In this document: in pieces, positions 33,752 through 45,649 of the stretch | Layout of the letters: each line of letters opens with the position of its first letter | Numbering within the stretch: the stretch's first letter is position 1 | Assembly: GCF_000003195.3 (NCBI RefSeq) | Contig: NC_012877.2 | Span: 24,075,838 to 24,139,837, forward strand | Direction: 5' to 3' | Length of the DNA: 64,000 bases | Source: Sorghum bicolor | Lineage: Eukaryota > Streptophyta > Magnoliopsida > Poales > Poaceae | Position numbers and translations under genes: made by a program | The notes under the pieces: generated by a model | The model's database searches: none | What the model saw: the letters and a program-made list of their open reading frames with translations, nothing else | What the model was told of the DNA's origin: nothing

Positions 33752-33889
33752 CGCGATGGACGCCGGGTCACATGGCAGGACGTGGTGGGGCCACCAGCGC
33801 CGGCCCAATAGTAGCAGACCACAGTCGCCACTGCTTCTAGGCTCCCATTGCTGGACAGCCTCCTCCAGCAGCACCACGCCATCTTCGAC

Positions 33890-35562
33890 GAGCCGACGGG
33901 GCTCCCACTGGCGCGGTCGTGCAACCATCGCATCCACCTGCTGCCAAGCACGGCTCGGTGGCGGTGCGGCCGTACCACTATCCTTAGCTTCAGAAGGATG
34001 AGTTGGAGCGGTAGAGCACTGAGATGCTCGCCTAGGGCATCATCCGCCCTAGCATGTCCCTGTTCTCCACTCTGGTCCTCCTTGTTCGCAAGGCGGACAA
34101 GTCCTGAGGTTCTGCATCAACTTTCGCACCCTCAACGCGAAAACCTCCAAGGACAAGTTTCTCATCCCCATGGTGCATGAGCTTCTGGACGAGCTTCACA
34201 GCGCCCGCTTCTTCACAAAGCTAGACTTGCGCTCTGGCTACCATCAGGTGCGGATGCGTCCTGATGACATCGGCAAGATGGCTTTTCACACACATCAGGG
34301 GCATGGTGATGCCATTTAGCCTCTCCAATGCCCCGGCTACCTTCCAGGCGTTGATGAATAATGTCCTCAGGCCGTTCCTTCGAAGGTTTGTGTTGGTGTT
34401 TTTCGATGATATACTGATCCACAGCTCCTTGTGGGTGGAGCACCTGTAGCACGTCGGCCTTTTCCTCACTGCCCTCCGCGCCCACTGTCTCCACCTCAAG
34501 CGTTCCAAGTGTTCATTTAGGGCCGCGTCCGTGGCCTACCTCGGGCACGTCATCTTTGCAGAGGGTGTCGCTATGGATGCCGACAAGATCGCGGCGGTGG
34601 TTGTGTGGCCAGGTCCGCATTCTACTCGGGCCCTGCGGGGCTTCCTCGGGCTCGCCAGCTATTATCGGAAGTTCGTTCAGGGCTTCGGCGTCATTGTAGC
34701 GCCACTAACGTGTCTCTTGCGCAGAGACGCGTTCGCTCGGGACGACGACACCGAGGCGGCCTTCCGGGCGCTGAAGGCCGCCCTCACCACGGGTCCTGTC
34801 CTCTAGATGCCAAACTTCGACAAGGTCTTCATCGTCGACAGTGACACGTCGGGTGTGAGGTTCAGCGCCATTCTTCATCAAGGCGCGGGACCCGTCGCTT
34901 TCTTCAACAGGCTATTCGCCGCTCATCATCTCAGGCTTGCTGCCTACGAGCGGGAGCTTATCTAGTTGGTGCAGGCTGTGCGGCATTAGAGGCCCTACCT
35001 TTGGGGGCACCACTTTGTGGTGCGCACGGACCACTACAGCCTCATGTACATGTTGGACCAGTGCCTTTCGATGGTACCACAGCACCAGTGGGTCAGCAAG
35101 CTATTTGGCTTCAACTTCGCCGTCAAATTTTGTCTGGGATACCTTAACACCGTGCCGGACGCCTTGTCTCACCGCGACGTTGACTCAGCCGTGGAGGCGG
35201 ACTCTACGGAGGCCACGGTGGCTGCTCTCTCTAGGTTGACGTTCACCTACTTCGACCTCATCCGCCATGCCTCGACCACGGCTCCGGATGCTGTCTAGCT
35301 ACGTGCCCATTTGCGTGCAGACGAGCTGGCCACCTCTTGGCGCGAGGACGGTGACTTGCTGCTGCACGGCTCCCGCGTGTTCATCCTCGACGTTGTTGAA
35401 CTCCGGCACTAGGCTATTCAGCTAGCCCATGGTGTCGGGCACGAGGGCATTCAGAAGACCTTGCACCTCTCCACGCAGATTTTTTTCATTCCAGGTGATC
35501 GGCCTTGGTGCAGGATTGGGTGCCCACTTGTGTGACGTGCTAGCGTAACAAGACGGAGACCC
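33890..35562 (+). pseudogene. RT, RNase H and integrase zinc finger of element C
   Basis: Pieces in different frames spell out [19 protein letters not shown] and [16 protein letters not shown] lie near 34110-34255. [13 protein letters not shown] is at 34388-34430, with FFDD in place of the usual YVDD-type box. VAYLGHVIFAEGV is near 34530, and RGFLGLASYYRKFVQGFG near 34635-34690. RNase H follows (FIVDSDTSGVRF near 34830, VVRTDHYSLMYMLDQ at 35010). The integrase zinc-finger part (HGVGHEGIQKTLHLS near 35430) runs into the insertion of element D at 35562. Stops at 34803, 34963, 34987 and 35296 and several frameshifts are present. Confidence 0.75.
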
Positions 35563-37013
35563 TGAAGGATTATGAGGACGCTACGCTAGCTACGAAACAA
35601 AAATTTCGACCTCATAAACAATGATCAACTGCAAGTTATAGATCATGGGATTACCACTAGACGCGCAGATGCAGCGGAAGCGACTTGGTGTAATTGTGCA
35701 CGTAGTAGCAGTGTCGTGCAGTTGCGTGGTCATCCACCACACCAATCCCTCTCCCGCGGTTCGTCCTTGTGCTCAAGATGCAGCACCTCCAAGGTATCCC
35801 ACACGAGAGGGGAAGAAGCATTGGGCCTCTGGACTGCTAGGTCCACGAGGAGCAAAAGGCGCGAGTGTGGGTGAGCAGCGGCGGCTGCCTAATTGTGCAC
35901 GTAGTAGCAGTGTCGTGCAGTTGCGTGGTCATCCACCACACCAATCCCTCTCCGGCGGTTCGTCCTTGTGCTCAAGATGCAGCACCTCCAAGGTATCCCA
36001 CACGAGAGGGGAAGAAGCATTGGGCCTCTGGACTGCTAGGTCCACGAGGAGCAAAAGGCGCGAGTGTGGGTGAGCAGCGGCGGCTGCCTAATGGTGTGGG
36101 ATTAACCCTAGCCACACCCCCTCCCTCTCTTATATAGGCGTCCTCCAATTAGCCCCGAGTCAGGGCCCAATTAGAAACCCTAAGCCTTGTCTAATTCGGG
36201 TCCAACCCGAATTAGGTTTCTAGCCCCTTAAGCGTGTGACCCTATGGGTTCACGTGCATATAGACATGGGCTGAGTACTCCTACTCGCCCAATAGTTGAC
36301 AGCGGCCTCTAGCAAGGCGTGACAACTCCTATACGTATGCAAAGATCATATTTGACGAACCACTACATACATATACATGTTATTCCCTTGCCACACAATA
36401 TTTGGTCCAACTCGTGGGTTAACACTTAACCAAAGCACGACCATGCATTTGTTGATCCAATCACTTGAGTGATCTAGAGGTACCTCCCTCACATAGAGAG
36501 GGGAAAGTTCTATCTTGATCATCTATGTCTCACAGCATGTTCCCCGACAAACCTGGAGACCACCTTTATAACTACCCTGTAACAGAGTAGCGTTTAATAG
36601 TCCTAAGTAGGTCGTTTCACATCTTGAAAACATACGACAATCTCAGGTCTAAGGACATAACGTACATGATGTATAAAGAGATTATAAGAATGTCTCATGT
36701 TGGGTCAGTCCAGCCCCATGTCATACATGTGCCCACATTATTAGTTTGACATCTCTATGTCTATGACTTGTGAAACAAGGTCATCAACTAATACATGTGC
36801 TAATCTAATGTTCATGTGTATCCTCACACAAACTCTGATCAGGGACAACTTTAGAATAACCATACAAGTAAAAGAGTTTCACAAACAATTCATATAATTG
36901 TTAATCAATACAAGTTTGTCTATAATAGATATTCACTGAACTCATAATATATGTCATGGATACAAGTGTAATATCATCATCTCTATGATTACCTCTAGGG
37001 CATATTTCCAACA
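35563..37013 (-). repeat. 3' LTR of element D, with internal duplication
   Basis: It starts (minus) TGTTGGAAATATGCCC at 37013 and ends at 35563. Length is 1451 bp against 1239 bp for the other LTR. Most of the difference is a near-perfect 199-bp tandem duplication (35691-35889 and 35890-36088). About 13 bp more is present near 36722-36740. Confidence 0.88.
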
Positions 37014-37173
37014 GTCTCCTACTTGGACTAGAGTTAATCTCTAAGATATCTAATACCCATAGACCTCAAGTGTGCCCATGCTTAGGCTGTGGAAGAGCCT
37101 TTGTCAAAGGATTTGCAATATTCAAATCCGTATGTATCTTGCACATCTTAATTTCACCTCGCCTAATGAACTC

Positions 37174-38789
37174 TCAAATGAGGTGAAACTTTCGCAACAC
37201 ATGTTTGTTCTTCTTGTGATTCCTAGGCTCCTTAGCCTGTGCAATCGCCCCATTGTTGTCACAATGTAGATTCAATGGCCTCGATGCATTCGGAAACACA
37301 CCAAGCTCAATGAGGAACCTCCTCACCCAAACACCTTCCTTTGCAGTTTCAGAAGCTGCGATGTACTCGGCCTCTGTTGTAGAATCGGAACTTTTCCAGC
37401 TTATTGCACCACCATTTATCGTGAACACAAAACCTGATTGATATTGTGAATCATCGGTGTCAGTTTCGAAGCTAGCATCGGTGTAACCATTCACAACAAG
37501 CTCCTCCTCACCTCCATAGATTAGGAACACATCTTTAGTCCTTCTCAAGTACTTAAGAATGGTTTTAACAAGTGTCCAGTGACTTTCACCTGGATTATTC
37601 TGGTACCTGCTCGCAACAATTAGAGCATATGAGACATTTGGGCGAGTACATATCATGGCATACACGATGGAACCAATTGCCGAAGCATATGGAACCTTAC
37701 TCATGTGTTTGCGCTCTTCATCTGATGAAGGACACTGCTTATTGCTAAAACGCATACCATGTGACATAGGCAAGAACCCTCTTTTAGATTGTTCCATGTT
37801 GAACCGTTTCAACACCTTGTCTATATATGTATCTTGGCTTAATCCTATTACCCTTTTGGACCTATCTCTATAGATCTTAATGCCCAAAATGTATGCTGCT
37901 TCTCCAAAATCCTTCATAGAAAAACTATTATCCAGTGATGTCTTTACTGATTGCAACATTGGAATATCATTTCCAATCAATAATATGTCATCCACAGATA
38001 ATATTAGAAATACAACAGCACTCCCACTTTCCTTCTTGTAAACACAAGGTTCTTCTTCATTCTGACGAAAGCCAAAACATTTGACCACTTCATCAAAACG
38101 AATATTCCAACTCCGAGATGCTTGCTTTAACTCATAAATGGATTTCTTAAGCTTGCATATTTTTCAACATTATTAGGATCAACAAAACCTTCCGGCTATA
38201 TCATATACACGTCCTCTTCCAAATGTCCATTTAGAAAGGTTGTTTTAACATCCATCTGTCATATCTCATAATCAAAATATGCAGCAATTGCTAGAATGAT
38301 CCGGATAGATTTAAGCATCGCTACTGGCGAGAAAGTCTCGTCATAGTCAATTCCTTGAACTTGCCTAAAACCCTTTGCGACAAGTCGAGCTTTATAGACA
38401 TGAACATTTCCATCCATATCCTTTTTCTTTTTATAGATCAATTTGCACTCTATGGATCTAACCCCATCAGGCGGATCAACCAAGTTCCAAACTTGATTGT
38501 CTCCCATGGAATCTATCTCGGATCTCATGGCACTTTGCCATTTCTCGAAATCTGGGTCCATCATTGCTTCTGCATAATTTGTAGGTTCGTCATCGTCTAA
38601 CAATAACAATTCCCCCCGCAATTCGTGAAGTCTTGCTGATCTTCATGGTTGTGGTGGTGTTTCTATTACCACGGGCATCTCAACTTGTTCTGCTACGTTA
38701 GCATCGCTCGTAGAATCGTTCCCAACTGGTTCATCTTGAACTTCTTCAAGATAAACCTTCTGTCCATTTTTCTCTCTTTTGAGAAACTC
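37174..38789 (-). pseudogene. RT and RNase H of copia element D
   Basis: On the minus strand RT begins near 38600 (EPTNYAEAMMDPDFEKWQSA, then KARLVAKGFRQVQGIDYDET). TGA at 38261-38259 and TAG near 38200 stand where Trp and Gln are usual. A frameshift near 38160-38090 leads to KKESGSAVVFLILSVDDILL, where the catalytic box reads SVDD instead of YVDD. RNase H follows: GYTDASFETDTDDSQ near 37470, TEAEYIAASETAKEGVW near 37370, and HCDNNGAIAQAKEPRNHKKN near 37250. The domain order and motifs are clear. The copy is broken. Confidence 0.82.
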
Positions 38790-40130
38790 TTAGTCTAAGA
38801 AAACACCGTTTCGAGTATGAAACAATTTTCCCTCTATCCGATTATAGACATAATACCCTAAAGTTTCCTTTGGGTATCCCACGAATAAGCACTTGTCTGA
38901 TTTGGATGTTAGTTTATCTGATATAAGTCGTTTGACATAAACTTCACAACCCCAAATTTTCAGAAAAGACAAACTGGGACACTTACTAGTCCACATCTCA
39001 TATGGTGTCTTAACTACAGACTTAGATGGTACCCTGTTTAAAGTGAAAGTGGTTGTTTCTAGAGTGTATCCCCAAAATGATAAAGGTAGGTCCGACTGGC
39101 TCATCATAAATCGAACTATGTCCAACAAAGTTCGATTACGTCGCTCGGACATGCCGTTCCTCTGAGGCGTTCTAGGTAGTGTAAGTTGTGGAACAATTCC
39201 ACAACTCTTTAGATGATTGCTAAATTCGTGACACAAATATTCGCCTCCACGATCAAATCGCAAAGCCTTAATTTTCTTGCCACGTTGATTCTCCACTTCA
39301 TTCTGAAATTTTTTGAACTTTTCAAATGTTTCAGACTTATGTTTCATTAAGTAGACATATCCATATCTACTAAAATCATCAGTGAAAGTTATGAAGTATT
39401 GGAATCCGCCTCTAGCTGTCGGGCTCATTGGTCCACATACATCAGTATGTACAAGTTCCAATAAGTCAGATGCTCTCTCAGGAAAACCTGTGAAAGGTGC
39501 CTTGGTCATCTTTCCTAGTAAGCAAGACTCACATGTCTCGTATGATTCAAAATGAAACGAAGTTAAAAGCCCATCATCATGGAGCCTCTTCATGTGATTC
39601 TCACTTATATGACCCAAACGATAATGCCACAAATAAGTAGGACTTAACTCATTAAGACGAGGCCTTTTAGCACTAACATTACAGATAGGTGCATTATCAA
39701 GATTTAAAATAAATAACCCATTCACAATGGATGCATAAGCCACAAATATGCCATTCTTATAGATCACACAACCATTGTCTTTGCTCGCAAATGAATAACC
39801 ATCCTTCATCAAACATGAAGGAGACACAATGTTTCAACTTAAACTAGGAACAAAATAACAATTATTCAATTCCAAAATAAATCCCGATGGTAGATGAAGT
39901 TGCATCATCCCGACGTTCAACGTAGCAACTCTTGCATTATTGCCCATGCGGAAATCAACTTCTCCCTTCTCAACGCTTCTACATCTTATCATTCCCTGCA
40001 TCGTATTGCAAATATGAGCAACCGATCCAGTATCAAATACCCAAGAATTAATATAAGAGTTAGCGAGGAAAATCTGTAACATAAACAACAAGTGTATGAG
40101 CAGCGGAAGTACCTTTACCACCGCCATCCT
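38790..40130 (-). pseudogene. Protease and integrase of copia element D
   Basis: Protease is at 40127-39834 with VFDTGSVAHICN as active site, ending FVPSLS followed by TGA where CGA (Arg) is usual. Integrase is at 39827-38790 in the same frame. It has the pre-integrase finger (HYRLGHISENHMKRL ... CESCLLGK), core motifs LVHTDVCGPMS, LRFDRGGEYL and MSERRNRTLLD, the three acidic residues apparently present, and a C-terminal GKLFHTRNGVFLD. Apart from the TGA the integrase frame is intact over 345 codons. Confidence 0.85.
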
Positions 40131-40960
40131 TCTTCAAGGACGCCAAGTACAACTTGCAGTTTCTCTTCCAGTGACCTTTCCCCTTACAGTAAAAGCACTG
40201 AGCATCAGCATCTGGGCCAGCCTTAGGTGCAGGTGGGTTTGGCTTATGGATCTCATCCTTAGGCTTGCCTTTTTCTTCTTCCAAGTGTTGCCCTTCTTTC
40301 TCTTAAAGTTAGGCTTGTTTTGGACAGCCAACACTTCGCTACTGCCTGCACTCTTCTTGATGTCAGCCTCTGCTGTTTTCAGTATGCCACACAACTCATT
40401 CAAGCCCTTCTCCGCCCCATGCATATGGTAGTTCGAGATGAAGTTTCCATAACTGGGCAAAAGAGACGAGAGAATGAAATCAGTAGCCAACTCTTGGCCA
40501 ATTGGGAAGCCTAGCTTCTCCAACCTCCGAGTGTAACCAACCATCTTGATTACATGTGGGCCAACTGTTGTGCCCTCTGCTAGCTTGCAATCAACAAAAG
40601 CTTTTGAGACTTGGAACCTTTCAATTCTAGCCTCAACCTGGAACATATCATTAAGCGCTATGCTAATATCATACGCTGCATGATTATTTTCGAACTGCAT
40701 CTGTAGCTCAGGTTCCATACAAGCAAGCATGAGGCAACTCACTTCAAGATCAGCATCACGTGCTTTCTTGTAAGTGTTCTTCTCTGCAGTAGATGCATTA
40801 TCCTTAGGTGCTTCTGGTAATGGGGTGTCCAGAATCTCTTCCTTTTTCTAGCCCTAAGAACAATTCTCAGGTTGCAGATCCAATCCGCATAGTTTGTTCC
40901 ATTCAACTTATCTTTCTCAAGAATTGAGCGCAAAGTAAATGTCTAATTGGTGGGCGCCAT
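40131..40960 (-). pseudogene. gag of copia element D
   Basis: ATG is at 40960, with TAG five codons later (40945-40943) where CAG would fit. ILEKDKLNGTNYADWICNLR follows, then one or two frame changes. The central helical domain (ALNDMFQVEARIERFQVSKA; MVGYTRRLEKLGFPIGQELA) lies at 40742-40400. A zinc knuckle CFYCKGKGHWKRNC with all four metal ligands lies near 40205-40160 in another frame. Confidence 0.8.
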
Positions 40961-42261
40961 TAATCTACAACAAAAGTAATGCAAAATACTAAGACAACGT
41001 ATCCAAGACAGAGTAAATAATGTTAAATAAAATCTACTCCCACTAAAATCAATATCCCTCAATTGATACTTAGTGATTCAAGACCCACAACTAACAAGTA
41101 TACTAGTGAGCTTTAGCATCACCTCTAGTAGACATGGTAGATCGGTAAGCAACTCCTTGCTAATCATATCACATATGACTCTTGTTGTTGGGATGGCATC
41201 TCTATGCTTGTGTTACCCAACTACTTATGCTCCAAGGTTCCTAACTGTTAGGATGGCCTTGTTCAAGAAACCAACCCTTCTGCAGTAAGTATCCGATACG
41301 AACCTACCTAGTCAAGGAAAACCAGTAGCACCCTAATTTCATAGACCTACCACCGATTGTACAAGACGCATGACAGTGCAAGGTTTGGAGGAGCATGTAA
41401 CTTAAACATTGCTGAGGGATCGTTCTACTTCACTACCGCGCGCATGTAGACAAGACATCATCGCATATGAAAGTAGAACATAGTAAAAACGGCATTAACA
41501 CAGATATGACTTGGTATAGCCCATTATCACTTTGGGGATCTCCATATCCATCTATCTGTTCATCATAGCGATCTCCATCTCCATGATCCATGTACGCCAT
41601 CCTCCAGTAACGATTCCACCAAGACTAGCTATCACTAACGCAAGGCAGTGAATTAAAATTACATAGTTGTGGGTAGGATCATCACAAATTGGCACGCAGG
41701 CCATTACATCAGGTGGACAATATCTATGTGGCTCCAGCCATATTGTCATTATCATGACGTGCAAGCCATGAATTTATTACGTACATGCATCACATACACA
41801 TAAGGGCTATATCAGTCATGAATCCCTGCAAAACAGAGTTAACCGATTCGGACATCTAAACTTGCAGGGCCAAAAACTATATTTTCCTGGCCTTTTTTCA
41901 CCGTGGAGAATCAGATGTAAATTTTTTATCTACGGTTTTTGTTTATAGATCGTCTCAATCCGAGTTACGGATCAAAAGTTACGGTTGTTTTACCGAACAA
42001 CACTTTGCCCGGCAATCCGCCGCCCAGTAGTAGATCCCATCTACTACAGCCGCGCATCACATGCGTCCGGCACTTGACCTAGGATTCAATTAGATCAATC
42101 TGATTGATCTCTATCTCACCATGACTGGGTTTACATGTATCACTTAACTCGGATGGCGAAATTCCGACGTATAGCAAAACCATGAACCAAGATCATGAGA
42201 CTCATCTAAAACTGCACATATCTCTATATGTACCCAATCGAATCTATAACAACGCAGTAAT
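40961..42261 (-). other. Leader of copia element D
   Basis: About 1.3 kb lie between PBS and gag. No coding sequence was recognised; open frames are under 75 codons. Confidence 0.6.
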
Positions 42262-42274
42262 GGCTTTGATACCA
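42262..42274 (-). other. Primer binding site of element D (tRNA-Met type)
   Basis: On the minus strand it reads TGGTATCAAAGCC, the common plant copia PBS, 1 nt from the LTR. Confidence 0.75.
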
Positions 42275-42275
42275 C

Positions 42276-43514
42276 TAAAGGATTATGGGGACGCTACGCT
42301 AGCTAGGAAACAAAAATTTCGACCTCATAAATAAGGATCAACTGTAAGTTATAGATCACGGGATTACCACTAGACGCGCAGATGCAGCGGAAGCGACTTG
42401 GTGAAATTGTGCGCATAGTAGCAGTGTCGTGCAGTTGCGTGGCCATCCACCACACCAATCCCTCTCCCGCGGTTCGTCCTTGTGCTCCAGATGCAGCACC
42501 TCCGAGGTATCCCACACGAGCGGGGAAGAAGCATTGGGCCTCCGGACTGCTAGCTCCACGAGGAGCAAAAGGAGCGAGCGTGGGTGAGCGGCGGCGGCTC
42601 CCTGATGGCGTGGGATTCACCCTGGTCGCGCCCCCTCCCTCTCTTATATAGGTGTCCTCCAATTAGCTCTGAGTCGGGGGCCCAATTAGAAACCCTAAGC
42701 CTTGTCTAATTCGGGTCCAACCCGAATTAGGTTTCCAGCCCCTTAAGCGTGCGACCCTATGGGTTCACGTGCATATAGACATGGGCTAAGTACTCCTACT
42801 CGCCCAATAGTTGACAGCGGCCTCTAGCAAGGCGTGACAACTCCTATACGTATGCAAAGATCATATCTGACGAACCACTACATACATATACATGTTATTC
42901 CCTTGCCACACGATATTTGGTCCAACTCATGGGATAACACTTAACCCAGGCACGGCCATGCATTTGTTGATCCAATCACTTGAGTGATCCAGTGACATCT
43001 CTCTCACATAGAGAGGGGCAAGTTTCCTCTTGATCATCTATGTCTCACAGCATATTCCCCGACAAACCCGAAGACCATCTTTATAACTACCCTGTAACGG
43101 AGTAGCGTTTAATAGTCCCTAAATAGGTCGTTTCACATCTTGAGAACATACGACAATCTCATGTCTAAGGACATAACGTACATGATGTATAAAGAGATTA
43201 TAAGAACATCTCATGTTGGGTCAGTCCAGCCCCATGTCATACTAGTTTGACATCTCTATGTCTATGACTTGTGAAACAAGGTCATCAACTAATACATGTG
43301 CCAATCTAATGTTCATGTGTATCTTCACACGAACTCTGATCTGGGACAACTTTAGAATAACCATACAAGTAAAAGAGTTTCACAAACAATTCACATAATT
43401 GTTAATCAATACAAGTTTGTCTATAATATATATTCACTGAACTCATAATATATGTCATGAATACAAGCGTAATATCATCATCTCTATGATTACCTCTAGG
43501 GCATATTTCCAACA
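42276..43514 (-). repeat. 5' LTR of element D
   Basis: It starts (minus) TGTTGGAAATATGCCC at 43514 and ends near 42276 with CCTTTA where the other LTR has CCTTCA. Length is 1239 bp, with a single copy of the 199-bp segment that is doubled in the other LTR. Confidence 0.88.
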
Positions 43515-43519
43515 GACCC

Positions 43520-44629
43520 TTTAGCCGGCGGGTCTCCTGCAGCCCCTTGAGGTGTCGTCCCATGTGTGGGCGGACATCTCCATGGATTTCATCGAGGGGC
43601 TGCCCAAGGTTGGTGGCAAGTCCGTCATCCTCACCGTCGTAGATCGCTTCTCCAAGTACGCGCATTTTATCGCATTTGGCCACCCCTACACTGTGGCGTC
43701 GGTTGCTCGTGCCTTCTTCGACGGCGTCGTTCGGTTGCATGGGTTTCCTCTGTCCATTGTCAGTGACAGGGACCCGTGTTTACCGGTCACGTGTGGCACG
43801 ACCTCTTCCAGCGGGCGGGCATGACTCTTTATATGAGCACGGCCTTCCACCCTCAGACTGATGGTCAGTCTGAGGTTGTCAACAAGGTGATAGCAATGTA
43901 TCTGCGTTGTGTCACAGGTGATCGGTCACGCGCCTGGGTGGACTGGCTCTCTTGGGCGGAGTATTGTTATAATACTTCCTTCCATACCGCCCTTCGCGCG
44001 ACTCCCTTCGAGGTGGTGTACGGTAGAGCCCCGCCCCCGATCATTCCCTACAAGCCCGGGATGGCTAGCACTGCCACGGCTGACACTCTTCTTCGGAACC
44101 GCGATGAGATGCTCGCGGAGGTTCGCCAGCGACTTGTCCAAGCACAGCAGCTATCCAAGAAGTACTACGACGCCAACAACCGGGATGTGGAGTTCGAGGT
44201 CGGCGCGTGGGTCTGGCTACGTCTTCTTCACCGCACCATGCAGTCCCTGGACCCACGCGCCAAGCGCAAGTTGGGGCCACGCTGGGCTAGTCTGTTTCGT
44301 GTTCTCGAGCGCATCGGTCGTGTCGCTTATCGTCTACAGCTTCCTGAGGGCGCCTGCATCCACGGCGTCTTCCACGTTGGTCTTCTGAAGCAGCACCGCG
44401 GCGACCCACCTGCTACGCTTGGTGATCTTCTCCCGACGCTCGAAGGTCGCGCCCTCCCTACACCGAAGTGTGTGTTGCGTACACAGCGGCGTCGCGGCAT
44501 CTGGAAGCTCCTGGTCAAGTGGTCAGGTTTGCCCACCGATGAGGCGACTTGGGAGACGCTGGACTCCTTCCGCGACGACTTCCTCGACATCCAGCTTGAG
44601 GACGAGCTGTTTTCGCAGGAGGGGAGAGA
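43520..44629 (+). pseudogene. Integrase core and chromodomain of element C
   Basis: After element D the integrase core resumes: ADISMDFIEGLPKVGGKS (43570 on), VVDRFSKYAHFI, then SDRDP near 43765. A one-base loss shifts the frame there. The frame 43776-44678 continues with STAFHPQTDGQSEVVNKVI, the GPY/F-like part, and a C-terminal chromodomain-like segment (RRRGIWKLLVKWSGLPTDEA, TWETLDSFRDDF) at 44490-44590. Chromodomains steer chromovirus integration to marked chromatin. The purine run AGGAGGGGAGAGA precedes the 3' LTR. Confidence 0.82.
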
Positions 44630-45096
44630 TGTTATGATGGGCATAACATACCAGCGACGTAAGCCTAATAGTGTCTAGGAGAAGGCGGTGGAATTAGGGG
44701 GTTTAGCCCGTATACGCTGCTATTATTAATATTCTTAGGGGTTTTCTTATAATTGCTATTATTAGAGACATAAATATTTATAAACTTTATGGGACAAATT
44801 AAGCAGAAACATATTATTGTTTCCGGCTTCCTCAGGAAGTCAGGAGTAGCAGTACCTCTCACGAAGTCGAGAGAAACCTTAGCACCTCTCACGAAGTCGA
44901 GAGAAACCTTAGCAGTACCCGCGGGTACTGTAGCTCCACAGGTAGACCCTAGCCGCCTACCTCTCTAGCGCCAGCTCCTCCCCTCTCGCAGTGACGGTGC
45001 CGCCACGTCGTCTCCCTCGTTCGCTCAGGCCTAGACAGCCTCCCACGCACTCATACAACCTCCGTTCATCTTCGGGTAATGCTAGGATTCCTACCA
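44630..45096 (+). repeat. 3' LTR of element C
   Basis: It begins TGTTATGATGGGC and ends GGATTCCTACCA, 467 bp, followed by the target duplication CCTGC. Confidence 0.88.
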
Positions 45097-45206
45097 CCTG
45101 CCTCTTGGGTGGTTTTTGTTTCTGTTCTTTCTCCTGTACAGTTGTTGGCTTTTTTTAATATTAAAATGTTGCAGTGGGGGCCTCCCTGCTGTATTTTCCG
45201 CTCAAA
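45097..45206 (+). mobile_element. LINE-like 3' end
   Basis: A T-rich stretch is followed by GTTGCAGTGGGGGCC and a short A run (45207-45214). The layout resembles the 3' end of the LINE read on the minus strand at 63073-63200. It was split from its upstream part by element C. The upstream flank (30333-31443) shows no clear LINE coding sequence, so the assignment is tentative. Confidence 0.45.
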
Positions 45207-45214
45207 AAAAATAC

Positions 45215-45649
45215 ACAGCAAAAACAAAACAGAACAAACTCATACGAAACAAAAAGGAAAGAAGCGGAACCTATATTGAGCAGTAAATGAATTATGCTTT
45301 TTTCACACAAAAAAACATGGACGACTGTTTACAGGTCCAATTCACATGTTCAAAAAATGTTGGACATGTACCTACATATTTCATTATATCATTATAGTGA
45401 CAAACCGTACAATTCGCTTGGCTGAAAAGTTAGTCATGGGCAGCCGTATCTCAAAAAAGCCCCATGACAGAAATCACTTCCATTGCTGGTACTGTGCCAA
45501 AATTGTGATCAACAATTTAAGAGACATCTCATTCTCATTATCAGCAAATAAATGATGTGAAACAAAAAGTTTTACGTGCTGATTGTCTTAGCCTTAAATG
45601 CTAATATTTATGAGAAAGGATTACTTGCTACTTGAAATATATTGGCATT
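45215..45649 (-). other. 3' flank and probable 3' UTR of nucleoporin gene
   Basis: AT-rich sequence downstream of the nucleoporin stop codon. No other feature was recognised. The polyadenylation site was not identified. Confidence 0.45.

Larger units (their letters stand above)
35563..43514 (-). mobile_element. Copia element D, nested in C
   Basis: This complete minus-strand Ty1/copia element has the target duplication GACCC (35558-35562, 43515-43519). On its own strand it reads LTR (43514-42276), PBS, leader, gag, protease, integrase, RT, RNase H, polypurine tract and LTR (37013-35563). The order integrase before RT is the copia order. Premature stops and frame breaks make it inactive. Confidence 0.9.
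31449..45096 (+). mobile_element. Chromodomain gypsy element C, decayed
   Basis: LTRs at 31449-31885 and 44630-45096 are flanked by CCTGC (31444-31448, 45097-45101). It has a tRNA-Met-type PBS, then gag, protease, RT, RNase H, integrase and a C-terminal chromodomain in the order typical of chromoviruses. Several stops and frameshifts make it inactive. Copia element D (35563-43514) is inserted between the zinc finger and the core of its integrase. Confidence 0.88.

Noticed and set aside
33041..33937. 298-codon minus-strand frame
   Set aside because: It is antisense to gag and protease of element C and has no recognisable domain.
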